A DNA stretch of 64,000 bases, taken from positions 84,367 through 148,366 of the forward strand of contig MNCI01033721.1 of assembly GCA_015680685.1 (NCBI GenBank), read 5' to 3'. Made by a program: the position numbers and the translations under genes. This stretch comes from Gnetum montanum (Eukaryota; Streptophyta; Gnetopsida; Gnetales; Gnetaceae). Every line of letters begins with the position of its first letter. Positions within the stretch are counted from its first letter, which is position 1. This document shows, one piece after another, positions 55,153 through 64,000 of this stretch. Below the pieces are notes generated by a model. That model saw only the letters and a program-made list of their open reading frames with translations, had not been told where the DNA came from and searched no databases.

Positions 55153-57690
55153 ATGGACCCAAGATAGAAATATTTACGCACGCTAGGCAGATTAAAAGTA
55201 AATATTAAGGTACATCGATTACATGGACCATATAACGTCCAGCATGTCTTCTTTCAAGAGGGAGATATCCACCCCACGGGTGCCACAAGAGTGTTAGGTG
55301 ATGTACAAGCATCCTGATGAGTACATCCCTAATTTCACATTCATCCTACATTAGGATGAGCATCTACAATGGAGGAACATGGAGCTAATATTGTACACCC
55401 TCCCAATCGATTAGCTCCTGTGATGCTATTTCACAATCTTGGCAGATTGGGTATCCAGTACCTTGGAGTAGAGTATGTCATGGAGGATCATGACTACCGG
55501 GACTATCGTCCCAATGAGGCTCAACGAGCAAGAGATCAACAACAAGCGGACAGATATGAACAGCTGAAGGGGAAACAATTTAGTAACCCCTTATTTTCGC
55601 AAGTGCTGCTAGACGATGGGGATCCCATCTTTCATGACACCCATTCAACTGAACTTCCCCTGGGACACCAAGTTATCCAATCCATGATTCATTCCAAGCA
55701 CCTAGGTGGCCAAGATTCCCAAGGGGATGAAGGGTCACATAGCAAGGATGAACGGGACGATCAGGACTGTCATCAGGGTAGAGGGAGAGATCACTCTCCT
55801 TCTTCTCCATCCTTTTGCTCTCCTTCTCCTTCATCCAGCTCAGGCTCTGATCATAAACAGGGTAGGAGGAAGCAAAAGGACAGGGATAAAAAGGATTGGA
55901 AGGATCAGAAGAAGAAACAAGAGGAAACACGCGAACCATCACGTGATGCTCGCTGGCATGAAAGGAGGGATAGCTGGAATCATCACAGACATCGTGATCC
56001 TTAGCAAGACTATGATTCAGATGAGTTGTTGTTGGCTACCCGAAGTATGCTCCAGATTTCTGAGGTAGTTTAAATTCCTAGTAGGCACATAAAGGATAGC
56101 CAGATCAAGCGCGTTGATATGAACAACATCCCTAGATTTGAAGGGGGATACAACTATGATCTGCGGACCCACCTACAGGTGTTCCATGATGCTTGCACCC
56201 TACAAAACATTAACAATGATTGGCAAAGGCTGAAGTTGTTCCCTCGCACACTCATCAAAGAAGCTGAAAGTTGGTACTGGTCCTTGGAGCCGGAATCAAT
56301 CAAAAGATGGAGTACGATGCTAGAAATTTTCAATGACAAATATTAAACATACTTCAGAGTGGCAAACCTAAGATGGCAAATCCAAGGTTGGAAACAACGG
56401 AATCATGAACCCTTGGATGTTGCCATGAGTAGGTACTACTCGTTGTTACATCGGTGCCCTGGTCATGGTTACTCTCAGCAGGCACAGCTTCACCACATCA
56501 TTGATGGGCTCCATTTCGAAACATAAAAGACCCTTGGCGTGTATGCCCAGGGGCAACTGTCAGAGCTAAGGGCCCATCAATTGCAATGCCTCATTGAACA
56601 GGTGGCCAAGGAGGAAGGAGAACTCAAAAAAAGAAGAGTGCAAAGGAATTCAACTGAGATCCTTCCCTCAGAAAAATGGAAGTCCATTTTTGTAATGAGG
56701 AGGAAGAATCATCACTAGAAATAGTGGTAAACCGAAATACTTTGCCGTTACAAAAATTCACATCTGAAATTTTGGCAAAGGTGGATAAAATGTGGGACTC
56801 TTTGGACAAAAGGGTCCAAAGCTTGTTGAAAAATGTAGAGGAGTCCAAAGCACAAGGTAATGACCACGATTGACCCAGGAAGAAGGAAGCTGAACATGCC
56901 CAATATAAGGGGAAGGGCAAGGTAGCTGTAGCAGAGCAGGTTGCAGACTCTGATATCGAGGAGGAAGATGATTGTGACATATGCCAATATGAACATCCTA
57001 AGGGATGTTGTCTTGTGCTATCACATCTTCAAGAGTCTAGGGTGTACGCATTGAACCCTCGCTTGGCACAAAGGAAAATACCCCAAAGGCTGCCTTATCC
57101 ACAAGGTAATTCTACGCGATTCCACCAGCAGTAGCAAGGATACTATCCAAGTGGAGCACCACCACAACCGTATGAATACTTCCAATAGTGGCAGCACCCA
57201 CAAATATGGAGAATGCCACCTCCAAGGCAGAAATACCCTTACAAAAATCCATATCCTTATGGGTACTATGTTTAACAATCGGTCTTTCCAAGGGACTCTT
57301 CCAGCCATGCGGCCTTCCAAAGTCATTACCATCCCCTAGAGTACTTTCACCCTCAATCTCCATCACCCTAGGGGGAAAACCCACATCTCTTTTATCCTCC
57401 ATCACCTTCTCCTGCCACTCCTCCACCACATCCCACTCAGCTGCCACCTACACCTCCGATGCAAGGAGAGATACCACCACAGCTGCAACAACGAAATGCT
57501 ACGAGGGTTCTTAGCTTGCAATCGACACCTCAACCACATGGACTGGAATTCCAAACACCGAAATGCCCCTTTTTCCAGCCCAACAATTTAAACATACCCT
57601 CGCATACACCTGTGGCCAGTGCCTCTACACCTATAAGTGCCTTTCCGATTCCACCACTAGAGCAACTTCCAAGCCAACAACAATAGCACT
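55153..57690 (+). pseudogene. Element D gag
   Basis: A candidate ATG at 55153 meets stops quickly. The homologous N-terminal block DEYIPNFTFILH is at 55319. The frame at 55369-56004 carries GIQYLGVEYVMEDHDYRDYR and an Asp/His/Arg/Ser-rich region. The Retrotrans_gag domain runs from MNNIPRFEGGYNYDLRTHLQ (56119) through WYWSLEPESIKRWSTMLEIF to HIIDGLHFET, with single stops. Then comes KFTSEILAKVDKMWDSLDKR (56755), the knuckle-like CDICQYEHPKGCC (56975), HLQESRVYALNPRL, and a Pro/Gln-rich tail (57170-57690). Confidence 0.87.
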
Positions 57691-57707
57691 CCAACGTCCA
57701 GACAGTC

Positions 57708-58247
57708 ATGCTCACGCATGTTGTGACCGACTGGATCAAAGCAGGTCCCCTTCCCCAGAAGTTAACTAATCTGGAAAGCCCCCTCATCTATCTTCAGGTG
57801 GCAGGGAATGAGCCATGCAAAGCTCTTCTAGAATCAGGGTTAGGGATCAATTTGATCTCTCATGATATGTACAAGAATTGGAACCTACCCTTGCTAAAGA
57901 AGAGCAACATTCAGCTCAAGTTAGCAAACCAGTCCATCACCATTCCCTTGGGATTAATGGAGGACATTGTGACCACTGTTTGTGGGTGGTCCTACCCTGC
58001 TGATTTCCTGGTCATTTGTGTAGAGAACTACAAGGGGAACTTTCCAATCATCATGGGAAGGGCCTGGCTAAGCACAGTGGTTGCACGACTAGGTCTCCAT
58101 GATCTATTCCTTGAAATTTTCAAGAAAAATCCTTTTCGGAAGATCGAGAAGAAACGCATTCCATGCATCGCGTACAATGACTCAGGGTGCAACTATGTGC
58201 AGCAATTATGGTCCACTAAGCAGATATCCATTCAAGCATGTAGCTGA
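57708..58247 (+). pseudogene. Element D protease, active site altered
   Basis: A 179-codon open frame covers the whole protease domain: LIYLQVAGNEPCKALLESGL, then LKLANQSITIPLG, DIVTTVCGWSYPADFLVICV and FPIIMGRAWLSTVVARLGLH. The catalytic Asp of the DSG motif is Glu (ESG), so activity is doubtful even though the frame is intact. Its neighbours A (DLG) and E (NSG) carry different substitutions in the same triplet. Confidence 0.88.
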
Positions 58248-58589
58248 TGTACCGAGGAATCACCTGTTCAACATTGCCTATACGCAGCAACCACTAACCA
58301 AGAAGGCACCCAATGGATGACAGCTGATGCTAGTAACACATTGTGCATGGAACCATCAGAGGGGCTTGTACAAGCCTACATTGATAGCAGAGATGAAATG
58401 GAAGAGATTCATCAACAAGTCTCCATTTTTGATGACCAAGATAACTAGGGACATCTAGAAATCCCTGAGAGCTTCAAATAAGAGCCCCTGGAGTTAAAGT
58501 CTTTACCGGCTCACTTAGAGTAAGCATTTTTGCAAAATGGCAAGCTGATAATCATTAATGCCACACTTGCTCCAAAATAGAAAAAAAAG

Positions 58590-59071
58590 TTGTTGAAGGT
58601 GGTAAACAAATGGGTTGCTGCATTCACATGGTCATATCCTGAGTTGATGGGAGTTGATCCCAGGGTCTGCTATGATCGAATCTATCTTGACCCTTTCATG
58701 AAGCCACAACGACAACTACAAAGAAGGTTGAATCCCAAGTTGAAGCAAGTTATAAAAGATGAAATTGAGCAGTTGCTAAAGGCGAGATTTATTTATTCTG
58801 TTGCCGATAGCAAATGGGTTAGCCCACTCATTATTGTGCCCAAGAAAGATGGCAAGTGGAGGGTCTGTATTGATTTCCGGTTGCTTAATATGGCAACCTT
58901 CAAGGACCACTTCCCGCTCCTATTTGTGGACCAAGTGTTGGACACCATAGCTGGGCATCGCTACTATAGCTTTTTGGATGGTTATAGTGGTTATAACCAA
59001 ATCCAAATAGCACCAGAGGACTAGGCCAAAACTACTTTCATGAGTCCATGAGGGACTTTTGCATACAAGAA
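58590..59071 (+). pseudogene. Element D reverse transcriptase, N-terminal part
   Basis: Open frame with LKQVIKDEIEQLLKARFIYS, WVSPLIIVPKKDGKWRVCID, FKDHFPLLFVDQVLDTIAGH and SFLDGYSGYNQIQIAPED, then a stop and AKTTFMSP...GTFAYKK. The RT then breaks off. The rest continues at 59786 after unrelated sequence. Confidence 0.9.
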
Positions 59072-59785
59072 ATGGGCATGATAGTAGAAATGTATGTGAT
59101 GTGGTGTAACGGATATATGATAGATTATGTCGGATAGTGGTTTTATCTGTGATGGTATGATAGCCATCTATTCTCTGTGATAATGATTATGCTAGTGTTA
59201 TGTGCGATATGGTATGATAGCCATCTATTCGCTGCAAGGTCATCAAGTGGTGTGGATGGGCCGGATACAGGAAAAAGCTGCTAGAATCAAAAAAGTAAGT
59301 TTTGATAAGGGGGAACTTGGGGACTCGTTCCCTGCTAAAGCCCTATTTTTTTAAAAAACAACCGCCAATTGACCAGACTAATGGAATAGCGCGTAATGTA
59401 AGGATATTTCACTTTGAAGTGAGACTTCCCACCGTGAGTCTAACTTATTGTTCTTTACTTTTACCTGAAAATAGCTCTAAGTACTTCCATCGACGAATCT
59501 CCAAATTTTGTTTGTAATAGGCAGATCAATGCAGTAACGGGGCAATACATAACTCGAAATTCATCATTGTACTCGTATATCCTGGCGCAACCTAACCACC
59601 CAGAACTCTGCTTGTGACCACAGCAATGATGGCTTGAAACATCCAACCCAAAAGGACTTATGATAACGGACCGGGGTGCCAGCCACACGGGGATACAAAA
59701 AGTGCAATACGGTTTCACATCGATTGCTTCCCTAGGGTTGGCAAAGGTTGGTAGAATCGATGGCGAGAGTCGAAACTCGTGTGGG
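59072..59785. other. Foreign insert of about 0.7 kb inside the RT of element D
   Basis: The RT reads GTFAYKK up to about 59071 and resumes with CNA/APATFQ at about 59786. Only about eight codons of RT (compare GTFAYRKMSFGLCNALATFQ in A) are missing, so the rest is inserted. GGTATGATAGCCATCTATTC occurs twice (59154 and 59211). A minus-strand frame of about 105 codons (59461-59780) lies inside and is not recognised. No terminal inverted repeats or clear target duplication were found. Confidence 0.75.
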
Positions 59786-60130
59786 GTGCAATGCCAGGGA
59801 ACGAATGCGCCCGCTACGTTCCAACACCTTGTCCTAAGCATTTTGCAGCAACAAATTGGCAATGGTGTGGAAGTCTTCATGGATGACTTCTCCACCTATG
59901 GGGCCACATTCGCGCAAGCCTTGGACCATCTTGAGTAGGTTCTCAAATGGTGTGTAGACACCAATTTGCAGCTCAATTGGCAGAAAAGCCATTTGTTGGT
60001 CTAAGAAGGCATTGTGTTGGGGCATCACATCTCACAAATAGGGATCAGCGTAGTTCCTGAAAAGATCAGGGTTATCCAAGGAATTACCCACCAACCAAGT
60101 ACCGTCAAAGATGTTCGGTCATTCCTTGGA
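59786..60130 (+). pseudogene. Element D reverse transcriptase, C-terminal part
   Basis: APATFQHLVLSILQQQ and VEVFMDDFSTYGATFAQALD, so the catalytic FMDD is kept. LKWCVDTNLQLNWQKSHLLV and GIVLGHHISQIGISVVPEKI follow, with two stops. These are the palm and thumb blocks of an Athila-type RT. Confidence 0.88.
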
Positions 60131-60720
60131 CACACTGGTTACTACTAGCAATTCATTGAAAACTTCTCGAAGATCGCTAAGCCGTTGGTAGAGTTGACAA
60201 AGAAAGATGCTCTGTTCATCTGGACCATGGAATGTGAGTCTACATTCCAAGTGCTAAAATAAAAACTTGTAGAAACTCCAGTTCTACGAGCACCTAATTG
60301 GTCTAGACCCTTTCACATAATGACGGATGCATCCAACTTCACCATGGGAGTTGTGCTGACATAGTGTGATGATCAAAAACATCCTTATTATATCCACTGT
60401 GCAAGCCGTAGCATTGTGGGTGATCAATTAAACTACACCACCACTGAAAAGGAGTTAATGGCGGTGGTGTTCACCTTGGACAAATTCTGACACTATGTGC
60501 TCGGATACAAGGTATTTGTGCATACTGACCACAGTGCTATCCGGTTCTTGATGAATAATCCAATGGTGAGCCCCTACATAATCCGGTGGCTGGTGATTCT
60601 TCAAGAGTTTGATCTTATCATGGTAGACAGGAAGGGGACTAAGAATGTGGTTGCTGACCACTTGTCTTGGTTGCAATGGGATGACACAAAAGAGGAGGAG
60701 CCCTTATTTGATCAATTTCG
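60131..60720 (+). pseudogene. Element D RNase H
   Basis: VRSFLGHTGYY and LFIWTMECESTFQVLK lead to RPFHIMTDASNFTMGVVLT, HPYYIHCASRSIVGDQLNYT, TEKELMAVVFTLDKF, HYVLGYKVFVHTDHSAIRFL and NVVADHLSWLQWDD, the ordered blocks of Gypsy RNase H. Four stops break it. Confidence 0.88.
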
Positions 60721-61223
60721 AGATGAACTCCTCTTCACAGGTGCAATTGATCCTCAAGCAACCAAGAAATCCCCTTGGTTCAACTACATCCTCACCTACC
60801 TCACAACCCAGGAGCTGCCTCAGGAGTGGAACCATCAACAGAAATAGCAGTTTCTCCATAAGGCCAATCATTTCATGGAAATCAATGGCCACCTTTACAA
60901 GGTGTGCATAGATGGCTTGGTTCGATGGTGTGTCCCTGATGATGATATGCTGCGCATCCTCCAAGATGCTCATGAGGGCCCTTGTGGGAGCCACTATGTT
61001 GGACGCTGCACTGCCATTAAGATCCTGCTTGCAGGGTATTACTGGTACACTATCTTCAAGGATGCACAATGGTTCACCTGCTCCTGCGAACGATGCTAGA
61101 GGGATGGTGGGATGACGGCACGGTTAGAGGGATCTCAACAATGGATCTAGCCACTAGAGCCCTTTAACATTTGGGGTATCAACTTCATGGGACCCATCAC
61201 ACCCCTATCCAATGGAAAGGCAT
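60721..61223 (+). pseudogene. Element D integrase, N-terminal part only
   Basis: NGHLYKVCIDGLVRWCVPDD leads into the zinc-binding domain: DAHEGPCGSHYVGRCTAIKI and WFTCSCERC (HxxxxxH...CxxC). The core starts with EPFNIWGINFMGPITPLSNG; the first catalytic Asp position appears as Asn (WGINFMGP against the usual WGIDFMGP). At 61224 an N marks an abrupt end. The rest of the integrase is absent. Confidence 0.85.
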
Positions 61224-61224
61224 N

Positions 61225-61375
61225 TTTACACTTTGTTTTTTTTCACCATCGTTTATATCTTTGCAACTTGTTTGTACATTTTTTTTGTTTTCTTTACTTA
61301 TTTTTCATTCCTTTGTTCTTTATGCATGTCTTATTTTTTCGTGTAATTGCTAATCTATCGTCTTATTGTCTTCAG
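61225..61375 (+). other. T-rich tract and splice acceptor before ORF3 of element D
   Basis: Pyrimidine-rich sequence ending TCTTATTGTCTTCAG, directly followed by ATG (61376). The arrangement equals that in B and G although the sequence is different. Confidence 0.6.
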
Positions 61376-62840
61376 ATGTCCAGTGCGTATGATTTTCGTT
61401 GCGATGGATACTGTACACTCGTCTACCTAGTTGTCTAGTTTCCGCCCTCACATGGTTCTTTCTGGACTTTACGTCTACTTTCCAATGTTGGACTGACTGG
61501 TGGGAATCAGGCAACTACTTCCGAATGTCTTCGACCTCCAGACAACATCACTGCAACCTAGTCAGAGCTGCTCTTGGAAAGGGACAAGAGCCTTGTTTTC
61601 GAAGGGAAACTTGAAGCTGCTCAAGTCACTTGTCAGCGCTTGGCAACTAAGGTAGCCCAGTTAAGAGCCCAGCTTGCCAATCCAGCCATTCTCAACCGCA
61701 AAATCACCAAAGATGAAGCTTTTCAACAGCTTTAGCTTAAACTTCAGGTTGTTAAGGATGAGCTAGAGACAGTGATCCTCGACAAGTCAATATCAAAGGC
61801 CCAAACGTATCACTTAGAAAAGGACTTGATGGAGGTTCGCCAAGAGAACATGCAGCTAACCGTGAATGTTCATTGCCTGCGTAATGTTGGTGTAGAGAAT
61901 AAACACATGAGAGATTTTATCCACCAACAGCAGGAGGAGCTAGCCAGGGTGAATGCAGACATAAGAAGGTTGGCAGCTGAAAATCGAAATCTGTCAATGG
62001 AGGAGGTTCGGGCATTATGATAGAAGTCTGCAATCGAGATTGCTGCTTGGAAAAACGAGGCTGTAAAATTTGAAAAAGTCAAAAATCATTACAGGAACCA
62101 AGTGGAATTGCAGAAGGAGGTAAACGAGAAGTACATTCAAGTCTCCAAAGCCAAGATGAACCAAGTGCTCCAGCAGCTTCGACAGAGAGGTGATGTATGG
62201 CCATCTATCTTTGATGGGTTGAATGCCTACAACAAAGCAGAAATCCATCTAAAGGAGCTGCAGATTGAGGAAATGATAGAATACATGGAGTTGGCCAACC
62301 TTCGATATGCAAACTTGGCTATGCTCACAGCTAGGAGACTACGGTTAGAGTTAGAAAAACAAGTGGCCGCCTCGTATTCCATATACGAGGGTGAGATCTA
62401 GGCGTACAAGGCAATAAAACAAAAGCTAGCAACAATAAGCGCAGAACTCGAGATCCTCCGTCCAAGCTTTGAAGGACAATGTACTGTCACAAAGGACCTA
62501 GCCCAATGAATGAATGACTACCAACAACTGCAATCCTCAATCCAAGCATTCAACATCGAACGCAAGCAGTTCGCAACTTGGTTTGTCAATCTAAAAGAAA
62601 TCTTTTCGGCACTGCCATGCCCTTGGGAAGTTCCAACTCCAGCACACATTGGAGAAGCTGCCTGGATCGTGAATGATCCCAAAAGAAAAGAAGAAAAGAT
62701 GAGGGCTCTCTTGGAGGCTTTCTGGCTGCCTCTAGAAGTTGCAGCTGCTGCAGGTCAACCGTCATTCGTGCCGCCACCAACGCATGGGCCAGAGGTTGGA
62801 GAAGGACTATCAGAACCACCACCCCTAGGGACGGTGTGAC
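61376..62840 (+). pseudogene. Element D ORF3, coiled-coil part
   Basis: The N-terminal globular module is missing. From about 61545 the sequence matches the coiled coil of G and J (SELLLERDKSLVFEGKLEAA against DRIATKEKLVMAKIRVEH). Long open stretches follow: 61772-62020 (VRQENMQLTVNVHCLRNVGV, REFIHQQQEEL-type heptads), 62102-62401 (LHLKELQIEEMIEYMELANL with the shared YMELANLRYANLAMLTARRL block) and 62510-62839 with the C-terminal motif LPCPWEVPTPAHIGEAAWIV and a Pro-rich tail. Few stops. It is the best-preserved example of the coiled-coil half. No membrane segment is seen. Confidence 0.75.
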
Positions 62841-63080
62841 CTTCTCTAGCAATTTTGTACATCATTCCACATAGCAAAGGCTCTAGGACTAATGAGGTGT
62901 TCAATTTTGTCTCTGAACACCGCCATTTCTGTAGTTTATTCTTCTCTGTAACTCGGGCACTTGGTCAAATTCATGTTGTGTCATGTGTGTGTCATGTATG
63001 TGTTTTAGTTATGTGTGTTGCAAATAAGAATCCATACCTTCCAATTTGTAAAGTAACTCGAGGACGAGTTTTTGCTCAAT
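62841..63080 (+). other. Element D 3' untranslated tract
   Basis: Non-coding; ends with the palindromic CTCGAGGACGAG-type sequence (63058-63069), which also precedes the LTR of G (38697-38708). Confidence 0.6.
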
Positions 63081-63090
63081 CGTGGGGGTA
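63081..63090 (+). other. Polypurine tract of element D
   Basis: CGTGGGGGTA directly before TGATGAAG. Confidence 0.85.
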
Positions 63091-63940
63091 TGATGAAGTG
63101 TCATTGAGTCCTGCATCAAAAAGGCTGTGTATACGCAGCTGTGCCGACGCGGGCCAGTCGACATGGCCTTCCTATGTAGACGTGGCCCTGTTTACGTAGT
63201 CGTCCATCTTAGCCTATAAATAAGAGGGCCTTCCACCTCATTTAGGCATCTTTCAGTTAGTTGTAGTGAAGCTCTTGCAGTTTGTTTCTGCAAGAGATAG
63301 AAATTTTTCAAGTGCCTGCAGTAGGTGTAAGAAAAGTGATCAGCTCTTTATTCAAGCGTTGATGTATCTGAGCCCATTGGCATGACAGTAATAAAGATGA
63401 ATTATTCAAGCATTCCTTGCAGCATTTGGACTTAGCTACTTTATGCATTCAGTAGTTTAATATATTTATGCTTTGTTAGTTACATGTTACTTACTTAAGT
63501 TTCTGTTATTATTCATTTGTAGTTTGTAAAGGCCATAAGTACGACCATCTCGAACATAAATCAAACACTTGGTAAACCCAGTGACGCTTAACGTCTGGTA
63601 GCCCAGAAGTGTTAGGAAATGCTCAGAATGTGCTCAAAAGATGGGATCAAATACTTATGTTAGGAATAGTTAGAATACAAGATAGGATAATTAGAGATTA
63701 GATAATAGTTTATTTCCTACCTTTTACACCTTAAATTAGCCACCAAAAGATATGCAAAAAGCTATACAAATCATTAGCCTTAACCTCACTTAACCATCGT
63801 AAACGAAACATCACAAGTGAGATTAGGAAGACAATGACCATTCTAACCCAAAGTTCCACTGGTTAGAGTCTAGTGTATATTAAGTACTTACAGTCTACAG
63901 AATTCGTCCAGGTTGCATGTGAACGCTCGTGATTCCGAAT
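63091..63940 (+). repeat. Element D 3' LTR, truncated
   Basis: Collinear with 54177-55044; TATAAATA at 63215-63222. The last 32 bases are replaced by sequence F at a GAAT microhomology. Confidence 0.9.
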
Positions 63941-64000
63941 ATTGCTCTTCTTGAGTGGAGGCAGGTTCTAGGTTTTATACAATTCTTGTGAGATTAAGTT
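63937..64000 (-). pseudogene. Fragment F: protease of another Athila-like element
   Basis: On the plus strand ATTGCTCTTCTTGAGTGGAG matches A at 5077 and E at 51422, the LKKSNI block of the protease read on the minus strand. It continues past the right edge. Confidence 0.7.

Larger units (their letters stand above)
54177..63940 (+). mobile_element. Element D: Athila-like LTR retrotransposon
   Basis: 9.76-kb plus-strand element with 5' LTR, primer-binding site, gag, PR, RT, RH, part of INT, part of ORF3, polypurine tract and a 3' LTR that lacks its last 32 bases. It is inserted in the leader of element E. The left flank is CCTAT; the matching right flank is lost because the 3' LTR is joined to sequence F. 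Both LTRs are similar over their length with many transitions, so it is not recent. Confidence 0.9.

Noticed and set aside
59461-59895. 144-codon minus-strand frame near 59461-59895 as a gene
   Set aside because: Its first part is the antisense of the RT of D and the rest lies in the unidentified insert; no domain recognised. Kept only as part of the insert description.
61376-62840. Calling ORF3 a viral envelope gene
   Set aside because: Only its position resembles env. No signal peptide, fusion peptide or membrane segment is visible, and the product is a coiled coil.

Overview
The window looks like intergenic DNA of a land plant with a large, repeat-rich nuclear genome. It is AT-rich and holds no rRNA, tRNA or intact host gene. 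Almost all of it is Ty3/Gypsy LTR retrotransposons nested in each other, mostly with stops and frameshifts. The sequence does not settle which plant lineage it is. Single Ns at 127, 12743, 19999, 20152, 20469, 20914, 21382 and 61224 and a 557-N run at 10722-11278 are assembly joins; several are flanked by duplicated or inverted sequence.

Two families dominate. The first is Athila-like (elements A, B, D, E, G, J). It has LTRs of the form TGATGA...TCATCA, a primer-binding site of the TGGCGCCGTTGCCGGGGA (tRNA-Asp) type, gag, PR-RT-RH-INT, and then a third ORF of about 900 codons, called ORF3 here. ORF3 sits in the position where Athila relatives carry an env-like gene, starts directly at a splice-acceptor-like site, and encodes a globular N-terminal part followed by a long coiled coil. 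The second family is Tat/Ogre-like (elements C, H, I). It has a TGGCGCTAGAAGGAGGG primer-binding site, two RNase H domains, a probable intron between PR and RT, and short AGTTTA-core tandem repeats.

Layout: element A (minus strand) runs from the left edge to its 5' LTR at 31561-32423. Its gag is split by element B (7542-13865, plus strand, perfect ATCAC target duplications). Its primer-binding site is split by element C (14289-31543, minus strand). C in turn is split inside its own 5' LTR by element H (18148-31300, minus strand), the most complete element, with a 505-codon open frame for integrase. Positions 32424-33888 hold nothing recognisable. Element G (33889-39596, plus strand) carries ORF3 and a 3' LTR that abuts an inverted LTR fragment, K (39597-40139). 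Element J (40140-43966, minus strand) has a 3' LTR and ORF3. Locus L (43967-48123, minus strand) is a decayed multi-exon gene with well-kept splice sites whose frames join across two introns; its product is not recognised. Element I (48140-50424, plus strand) is a Tat/Ogre-like intron-RT-RH fragment. Element E (about 50640-54176, minus strand) has gag and PR but has lost RT-RH-INT. Element D (54177-63940, plus strand) has both LTRs, gag, PR, a reverse transcriptase split by a foreign 0.7-kb insert, RH, part of INT and part of ORF3. The last 60 bases belong to another Athila-like protease region (F).

In an active ancestor Gag would form particles, PR would cut the polyprotein, RT/RH would copy the RNA from the tRNA primer and polypurine tract, and INT would insert the DNA. 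In this window H could plausibly have driven relatives such as C. B and E look like non-autonomous members that depended on full-length Athila-like partners. The least explained items are ORF3 with its acceptor-ATG start, a second copy of the polypurine tract just after integrase, and gene L.
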